From: an uncultured Rhizobiaceae group bacterium
GTDB taxonomy: Bacteria; Pseudomonadota; Alphaproteobacteria; Rhizobiales; Rhizobiaceae
NCBI GenBank assembly: GCA_938044775.1
Contig: CALIOE010000032.1
Coordinates: forward strand, 1-40,561
DNA length: 40,561 bases
Direction of reading: 5' to 3'
The notes below the pieces were generated by a model. It was not told where the DNA came from. It was given only the letters and a program-made list of their open reading frames with translations, and did not search any database. Each line of letters begins with the position of its first letter. Position 1 is the first letter of the stretch. Shown here piece by piece: positions 34,625 to 40,561 of the stretch. The translations under genes and the position numbers were made by a program.

Positions 34625-37600
34625 TTAGACCGCGTCCATTCTGATCCGTTCAGCCAGCTCAGGACTGATGTCTTTTGCGTTTTCCGGAGTCTGTGCAGGA
34701 ACATCCTTGGTCGCGGCTTCCTTCGGTGAGGCTGTCTCGATCGCGACAGCATCTTTAAGGTTCACCTGCACCGTCTTGGCGATCTCTTCACCCGAGCTCA
34801 ACTTCACCACAACTCTCAGATCCAGTTCGCTGACATCGACGGGCGGATTGACCGAAAGGAATCCGCTGCGGATCATTTTGATCCAGCCCGGAAGCGGCTT
34901 GCCGTCGAGATCGGTCATGAACACCCGTTCAACGGTTCCGTCAACGAGAGGATCAAAGCGATTGGTCACCTCGATGAACAACGCGCTTTTCTGCCGGATT
35001 ACGCTGACTTCGATCTTTTCCAGCCAGCTGTCATTGTCACGGACAGGGGTATCAAAGTCGAGCGGCAGATAATTCGATTCCAGCTGGATCTCCCAGTCAC
35101 CATTGCCAATGCGACCAGACGACGTGAGCCAGTCAGTGGAGTTTGAGAGTTCGCCCAGCGCATCAATCTGGTTCGGAGCACTTGCACCCGATCCTGGCGT
35201 TCCGCTGGTAGCGCCGTGAAGCGGCTCAACTTCGGAAACGGTCGACAAGATAATGCCGTCAGAGGATTCAACACCGAGCGTAGGGTTGAGGTCCTGAAGA
35301 TCATTGAGCGCCCGGCCAAGTGGCCCGTCCACAGAGGCGTTGTCACCGAACAGGTCGACGCCCTCACGACCCGGTCCGCGAACCGGGAAGACGGGTTCTT
35401 TTTCCTCGTAGGAGAAGTCACCGACACGGATCTGGAATGTATCAACAAGCACACCACCCTGACCGTCATCGACTGTAACTGTCACGACGTAAGGCGTACT
35501 CGATGCCGAGCCTAACTCGGTCGTCCCTGAAACGGTATTGGTCACGGGGTCGAGTGTAAGTCCTGGCGGCAACCCGGTAACGGCAAATGTGAGCGGGTCC
35601 ATGTCACTGCCCCCGTCCATATACAGTGACGCAATATCGATGGTGACATCCGTTTCCTCGGGGAATGCACGATCCGGTGGCGAACCGACCGGCGCAACAT
35701 TGCGAGGGTCAAAGGTCACATTGGTCGAGACCGAACCGCCATCGCCATCGTCGACAGTGACGGTAAACGTGACCGGCCCCATCGTCGACGCATCGGACGG
35801 AACCGTTCCGGAGATAAAGCCGGTTGTGGCATTGATGGTTGCCCAGACGGGCAGTCCAGCACCGCTGAAGGTCAGTGTATCACCGTCAGCATCGAGGAAT
35901 AATGGATTGGCATCAAAAGCAAATGTGTCACCATCATCGAGCAGCACGTTCGGTGCACTTACGGCGACAGGAGGAATGTTCACGACGGTGATTGTGAAGT
36001 CGAATGAGACAACCGGGCTCAATCCATCCGTGGCCGTAATCGTGACCGTGTAGGGCGATCCGGAAGAAGCAGAATTGTCGAGCACACCGGCGAGAACACC
36101 GGTCACCGGATCAATGGTCAGCCCGGCGGGCATATTGATGCCACCAAAGGTCAGAGGGTCACCATCCACGTCGGCGAAGAAGGCGGCCATCGGAATGTTG
36201 ACCGTATCGCTGTCATTCAAAGTGACGTCGGCAGCCGCACCGGTCACTATCGTCGCATCGTTGACGGGTGTGACATCGAAAGTGACAACAGCGTCGTCGG
36301 TCTCAGCTCCGTCGCTTACCGTATAGGTCAAAGCGGCCGGGCCAAAGAAATTCAGAGCGGGCGCGAAGGTCATAGTCCTGCCATCGGCGGCCAGCGTCAG
36401 GCTTCCGTTGGTAACGGCCACGGTGGCGCCGGGAGCGATTGGTGTGCCATCTATGGCGGTGACGGTCAGTAGATCGCCATCGACATCAACATCGTTGGTG
36501 GTCACCGGATCGAAAGTGATCGTCGTGTCTTCGGCGAGTACCAGTGGCCCGTCATCCGCTGCAACCGGCGCGTCGTTTACAGGTGCAACATTGAGGAACA
36601 CCTCGCCGTCATCCTGCAATGTCCCGTCACTGGCCGTGTAGACAAAGGATGTCAGACCATTGAAATCAGCCGGCGGCGTGTAGGTCAGAGTCACCCCATC
36701 AACAGCAAGCGCATAGGTTGCGCCGGCTACAGTGATGCTCGTGCCCGGGGCAATGGCAACGCCCTCAACCGCTGTCAGAGTAAGGGCATCGCCATCCACA
36801 TCAGTGTCGTTGGCCAGGGGCGTAAGGACTATCGGCGTGTCTTCCAGAGCAGCGATCGCGGCGGGAACCCCGTCATCAACTGCAATTGGTGCATCATTCA
36901 CCCTGACGATCGAAATCTGAGTCGTTGCTACGTTGGAATCAAGCGGGCCTTCCGATACCTGCACCGTGACGGTCCTGTCGGTCGTCGCCGGATTGTCCGA
37001 TATCGAGCTGAATCCGATGGCCTGCAAGGCTGTTTGGTACTCAACTCCGGTCGCGGCACCAGAAAGAGTCACAGTTACCGGCCCCGCCGCAGTCAGCGGC
37101 ACTGCCGGCGTCACCACGCCGGTAATCCCGGCGGGCAATGTGCCAATCGAGACAACATCGCCGATCTGGCCGTTGGTCAATACGATTGTGGCCGACACGA
37201 GGTCCGACCCTTCCACATCGAAAACCGTGACGGCGCCGTCGACGATGGCCAATGCCGGGCCGTTTTCGGTATAGATTGTGCTGTAATCTGCACCCGCTGC
37301 AGGACCGTTCAGATCGATTACGGGCGCATCGTTGATCGGAAGCACGTTAATCATCGCAGTCGCTGTGTCGACACCACCGCGACCGTCACTAATCGTGTAA
37401 GTGAAAGAAGCAGGCCCGGCGTAATCCGGCGTCGGCACAAATTCTACATCGCCGGCTCCGTTGATCGAAACCATACCGTTTATTGCGCCTTGAACCGATA
37501 CCAGTACGAGCGTGTCACCTTCAGGGTCGGTGTCATTGCCCAGCAGCGCCGCCGACGTCAGAACGAGTGTCGTGTCTTCGTTGGTGCCAAATGCTCCGTC

Positions 37601-40561
37601 GTCCGCAGCCAAAGGTGCATCGTTTACCTCAATCACACTGATCGTGCTGGTCACCGAGGCGGAGTTGGACGTGCCATCGCTGACAACGATTTGCAGCGAT
37701 CGATTGGTCGTATCCGGGTTCTCCGATGTTGAGCGGAATGTGACCAATTGCAGCGCGGACTCAAAATTCGCGAGGCTCGCTGGGCCAGTAAGTGTCACCG
37801 TGACCGGACCGCTGGCGGTCAGGGCAGTTGGCGGAACGATGGAAGCAGTGATACCCCCGGGCAATGCGCCCACCTCAAGAATGTCTCCAACCTGGCCGTT
37901 GGTCAGCGTCACCGAAGCGCTTGTCAGATTGGCACTGTCCACATCTGTGATATCGATCGCAGCAGATGTGACAGGAATACCCGCACTGTTCTCTGTGTAG
38001 CTGGCGGCATAGTCGACACCGAAGGCCGGGCCGTTCAGGTCGATGACAGGCGCATCATCAACGGCGGTAATATCCAGATTGACGGTCGCGGTGTCAGTCG
38101 CGCCACTGCCATCGCGCACCGTATAAGTGAACGAGGCCGGGCCGAAGTGGTCAGGCGTGGGCGTGAACACCACATTGCCCCCACCATTGATGCTCACGGT
38201 TCCATTGACCGCGCCCTGAACTGACTGAATAACCAGTGTATCGCCGTCGGCGTCGGTGTCATTGCCCAACAATTCCGCTGGTGTGAATATGCGGGTGGTG
38301 TCCTCGGCAGGCACGAACAACCCATCGTCAACGGCGATCGGCGCATCGTTTACCGACGTAACTACAATCAGCGCGGTCGCCGTCGCCGAATCAACATCCC
38401 CATCATTCACCGATAGTGTGACGACGCGATTCAGGGTACTTGGTGTTTGAGAATCTGAACGATAGGTAACAAGCTGCAGAGCTGCTTGGTAGTCGGCAAG
38501 CGTGGCCGAACCAGTCAACGTCACTGTCACAGTTCCCGCAGCAGTCAGAGCCACCGGTGGTGTAACCACCGCTGTAATTCCGCCGGGCAACGCGCCGACT
38601 TCGAGAACATCACCAATTTGACCGTTGGTCAGGATAATCGTGGCAGATTCGATATTGGTGTCATCGACGTCACCAATTGAGACACTTGCATCGACGACGG
38701 GGATGCCGACACCATCTTCGACATAGGCTCCTAGGTAGCCGGTACCCGCTGTCCCGGTATCAAGATCGAGAGTCGGCGCATCGTTGACACCGGCAATTGC
38801 CAGCGAAACTGTAGCGGTATCCGTGCCGCCTCTGCCATCGCTCACTGTATAGGTGAACGAGGCCGGACCAGAGACGCCTGGAGCCGGCGTGAAGACCACG
38901 TCGCCCGCTCCGTTGATCACGACCGACCCACCGACGGCGCCCTGGACTGATTGAATGACGAGCGTATCGCCATCGGCATCCGTATCGTTGCCCAGCAGTT
39001 CGACTGGAGTAAATGTGCGTGTAACGTCTTCTGTCATTGCAAAAGGACCGTCATCGCCGGCAACAGGAGCATCGTTTACCTCGATAACGGTAATTGTGCT
39101 TGTCACCGGTGTGGAGTTCGCAGTTCCGTCACTGACCACGACCAACAAGGTGCGATCGGAGGTATCTGGGGTTTCGGAGACCGATCGGAACGTAACCAAC
39201 TGCAATGCCGCTTCAAAGTTTGCCAGTGTGGCGGGGCCCGTCAGCGTTACCGTAACCGGGCCATCCACAATCAAAGCTGTCGGCGGAGATATGGACGCAG
39301 TGATTCCACCGGGCAATGTACCGACTTCAAGAATGTCACCAATCCGACCATTTGTGAGAGTCACAGAGGCGGAGGTGAGATTGGCACTGTCGACGTCCAC
39401 GATGTCTACGGCGGCGGCGGTCACAGGAATGCCGGCACCATTTTCTGTATAGGTAGCGGCATAGTCAGTACCGGCTCCAGCACCATTGAGATCAACCGTG
39501 GGCGGATCATTCACCGCGGCTACACTGAGGCTGACGGTTGCGGTGTCGGTACCACCATTGCCATCGCTCACTGTGTAGGTGAAAGATGCGGGGCCATTAT
39601 AGTTGGCTGTCGGTGTAAAGACTACATTACCGCCGCCATTGATCGAAACCGTGCCATTGACAGCTCCCTGAACGGACTGAATTACCAGCGTGTCGCCATC
39701 GGCGTCGGTGTCGTTACCGAGCAATTCTGCCGGCGTGAAGACACGAGCGGTATCCTCTGCCGGAACAAATACTCCATCATTGACTGCAACTGGAACATCA
39801 TTCACGGACAAAACAGCGATTGTCGTAGTCGCGGTCGATGAGTTGATGTTGCCGTCATTCACAACAACAGCAACAGTTCTGTTAGTGGTGTCCGGACTTT
39901 GTGATGCAGAGCGGAATGTAACCAACTGCAAGGCGGTCTCATAGTCAGCGAGCGTGGCAGAACCGCTCAAGGTGACGGTCACCGTTCCAGCGGCGCCCAA
40001 GGGTCCAGATGGGACCACCGATGCCGAGATTCCGCCCGGCAGAGTGCCCACTTCAAGCACGTCGCCGATCTGTCCGTTTGTCAAAGTGATGGTTGCCGAT
40101 TCGACATTGGTATCATCAACGTCAGTTACCGAAATGCTCGCATCGACGACAGGAATGCCCGTACTGTCTTCAGTGTAGGTGGCCGTGTATCCGGTGCCCA
40201 CAACGCCAGTATCCAAATCCACGACGGGAGCGTCGTTTACCGCTGCCACGCTAAGACTGACGGTCGCGGTGTCGGTGCCACCATTGCCATCGCTGACCGT
40301 AGAGGTGAATGAAGCGGGGCCAGTATAATCAGTCGCAGGCGTAAAGACCACGTTGCCGCCACCATTAATGCTGACTGTACCGTTGACCGCGCCCTGGACC
40401 GACTGGATAACCAATGTGTCGCCGTCGGCATCAGTGTCATTGCCAAGCAGTTCCGGAGGTGTGAAGACACGCGCCGTGTCTTCCGCTGGGACATACACAC
40501 CGTCATTATTTGCAACCGGAACGTCATTAACCGCCGTGACTGCAATTGTCGTTGTCGCCAG
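34625..40561 (-). CDS. Giant cadherin/Ig-like repeat surface protein, 5' end outside the window
   Basis: At least 1,978 residues are visible and the frame is open at the window edge. Two domain types alternate. Type A (about 100 residues) contains EDTTRIFTPAELLGNDTDAD, GNVVFTPT and SFTYTVSDGNGGTDTATV, as in VCBS/Big_9 cadherin-like repeats with calcium-type NDTDADGD sites. Type B (about 142 residues) contains YTENGAGIPVT, LTNGQIGDILEVGTLPGGIT and ALQLVTFRS. Two divergent A-like domains follow, then three dystroglycan/He_PIG-like domains (PPGLTLDPVTNTVSGT). The C-terminal 330 residues are non-repetitive and end in a charged tail. No GGxGxDxxx RTX nonapeptides are present in the visible part. 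It is probably secreted or displayed by the TolC/adaptor genes downstream and may act in adhesion or biofilm formation. Confidence 0.88.
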   Translation of the reverse strand: MATTTIAVTAVNDVPVANNDGVYVPAEDTARVFTPPELLGNDTDADGDTLVIQSVQGAVNGTVSINGGGNVVFTPATDYTGPASFTSTVSDGNGGTDTATVSLSVAAVNDAPVVDLDTGVVGTGYTATYTEDSTGIPVVDASISVTDVDDTNVESATITLTNGQIGDVLEVGTLPGGISASVVPSGPLGAAGTVTVTLSGSATLADYETALQLVTFRSASQSPDTTNRTVAVVVNDGNINSSTATTTIAVLSVNDVPVAVNDGVFVPAEDTARVFTPAELLGNDTDADGDTLVIQSVQGAVNGTVSINGGGNVVFTPTANYNGPASFTYTVSDGNGGTDTATVSLSVAAVNDPPTVDLNGAGAGTDYAATYTENGAGIPVTAAAVDIVDVDSANLTSASVTLTNGRIGDILEVGTLPGGITASISPPTALIVDGPVTVTLTGPATLANFEAALQLVTFRSVSETPDTSDRTLLVVVSDGTANSTPVTSTITVIEVNDAPVAGDDGPFAMTEDVTRTFTPVELLGNDTDADGDTLVIQSVQGAVGGSVVINGAGDVVFTPAPGVSGPASFTYTVSDGRGGTDTATVSLAIAGVNDAPTLDLDTGTAGTGYLGAYVEDGVGIPVVDASVSIGDVDDTNIESATIILTNGQIGDVLEVGALPGGITAVVTPPVALTAAGTVTVTLTGSATLADYQAALQLVTYRSDSQTPSTLNRVVTLSVNDGDVDSATATALIVVTSVNDAPIAVDDGLFVPAEDTTRIFTPAELLGNDTDADGDTLVIQSVQGAVNGTVSINGGGNVVFTPTPDHFGPASFTYTVRDGSGATDTATVNLDITAVDDAPVIDLNGPAFGVDYAASYTENSAGIPVTSAAIDITDVDSANLTSASVTLTNGQVGDILEVGALPGGITASIVPPTALTASGPVTVTLTGPASLANFESALQLVTFRSTSENPDTTNRSLQIVVSDGTSNSASVTSTISVIEVNDAPLAADDGAFGTNEDTTLVLTSAALLGNDTDPEGDTLVLVSVQGAINGMVSINGAGDVEFVPTPDYAGPASFTYTISDGRGGVDTATAMINVLPINDAPVIDLNGPAAGADYSTIYTENGPALAIVDGAVTVFDVEGSDLVSATIVLTNGQIGDVVSIGTLPAGITGVVTPAVPLTAAGPVTVTLSGAATGVEYQTALQAIGFSSISDNPATTDRTVTVQVSEGPLDSNVATTQISIVRVNDAPIAVDDGVPAAIAALEDTPIVLTPLANDTDVDGDALTLTAVEGVAIAPGTSITVAGATYALAVDGVTLTYTPPADFNGLTSFVYTASDGTLQDDGEVFLNVAPVNDAPVAADDGPLVLAEDTTITFDPVTTNDVDVDGDLLTVTAIDGTPIAPGATVAVTNGSLTLAADGRTMTFAPALNFFGPAALTYTVSDGAETDDAVVTFDVTPVNDATIVTGAAADVTLNDSDTVNIPMAAFFADVDGDPLTFGGINMPAGLTIDPVTGVLAGVLDNSASSGSPYTVTITATDGLSPVVSFDFTITVVNIPPVAVSAPNVLLDDGDTFAFDANPLFLDADGDTLTFSGAGLPVWATINATTGFISGTVPSDASTMGPVTFTVTVDDGDGGSVSTNVTFDPRNVAPVGSPPDRAFPEETDVTIDIASLYMDGGSDMDPLTFAVTGLPPGLTLDPVTNTVSGTTELGSASSTPYVVTVTVDDGQGGVLVDTFQIRVGDFSYEEKEPVFPVRGPGREGVDLFGDNASVDGPLGRALNDLQDLNPTLGVESSDGIILSTVSEVEPLHGATSGTPGSGASAPNQIDALGELSNSTDWLTSSGRIGNGDWEIQLESNYLPLDFDTPVRDNDSWLEKIEVSVIRQKSALFIEVTNRFDPLVDGTVERVFMTDLDGKPLPGWIKMIRSGFLSVNPPVDVSELDLRVVVKLSSGEEIAKTVQVNLKDAVAIETASPKEAATKDVPAQTPENAKDISPELAERIRMDAV
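36761..40561 (-). repeat. Tandem 726-bp coding repeat array
   Basis: The matching word GCCCTG or its close variants recurs at 40391, 39665, 38939, 38213, 37487 and 36761. Every interval is exactly 726 bp, that is 242 codons. Each unit encodes one type A and one type B domain. The surrounding bases (for example the codons for DTDADGDTLVIQSVQGAVNG) are strongly conserved in the first four units and weaker in the fifth and sixth. The exact spacing shows recent duplication or continuing homogenisation without indels. Confidence 0.93.

Noticed and set aside
34668-40178. Many long plus-strand open frames opposite the giant repeat gene, several of 100-300 codons
   Set aside because: They recur with the repeat period and consist of low-complexity Ser/Thr/Val or Arg/Cys sequence. 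They are mirror images of the conserved minus-strand codons, lack ribosome-binding sites and match no family.
36761-40561. Regular repeats considered as a CRISPR or satellite array
   Set aside because: The 726-bp period is in frame and codes for recognisable cadherin/Ig-like domains, so it is a protein repeat.

Overview
The window looks like chromosome of an alphaproteobacterium of the Hyphomicrobiales (Rhizobiales) type. The evidence is the rhizobial-style prs, the rplY-pth-ychF block, separate petA-petB-petC genes next to apt, a fused trpE(G) preceded by a rhizobial-type trpL leader peptide with three consecutive Trp codons, and moderately high GC. No rRNA, tRNA, CRISPR array, insertion sequence or integrase was recognised. 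The genus cannot be fixed from the sequence alone.

Left part (1-20.9 kb), mostly housekeeping with small accessory modules. It starts with the 3' part of a creatinase-like M24 protein, then prs (PRPP synthase). A divergent tetR/NAD(P)H-oxidoreductase pair follows, with three TTGACC-type operators between the two genes. Next comes rplY-pth-ychF and an OafA-type acyltransferase/SGNH protein. A tight four-gene operon (maoC, maoC, GFA-like, cytochrome P450) converges end to end on a gst-cupin-tetR operon, which has a perfect 16-bp palindrome in its promoter. After a TfoX-domain gene come lysE, apt and the cytochrome bc1 genes petABC, all on the minus strand. A tautomerase gene and trpE(G) follow, with a complete attenuator: leader peptide, alternative hairpins, terminator, and a promoter placed so that the leader mRNA should begin at its own AUG.

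Right part (21-40.5 kb): ten consecutive minus-strand genes that look like one large cell-surface/secretion locus. In transcription order these are: a giant repeat protein (at least 1,978 residues visible, beginning outside the window), a TolC-like outer-membrane lipoprotein, a small periplasmic adaptor, an adaptor with a GAF-like cytoplasmic N-terminus, a fusion of a PqqD-like domain, an M50 site-2 protease-like membrane domain and an HlyD-like adaptor, a coiled-coil protein, an unrecognised protein, an AAA+ ATPase, a DUF6638-like protein and a DUF2333 membrane protein. No ABC transporter ATPase of the usual type I kind is present in the window. I infer that the giant protein is exported and displayed by this machinery, and that the AAA+/coiled-coil/DUF genes assist or form an adjoining module. 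This locus is the best candidate here for a poorly described system.

The giant gene contains repeats with a period of exactly 726 bp (242 codons), made of two alternating cadherin/Ig-like domain types. On top of this period the second domain alternates between two subtypes.
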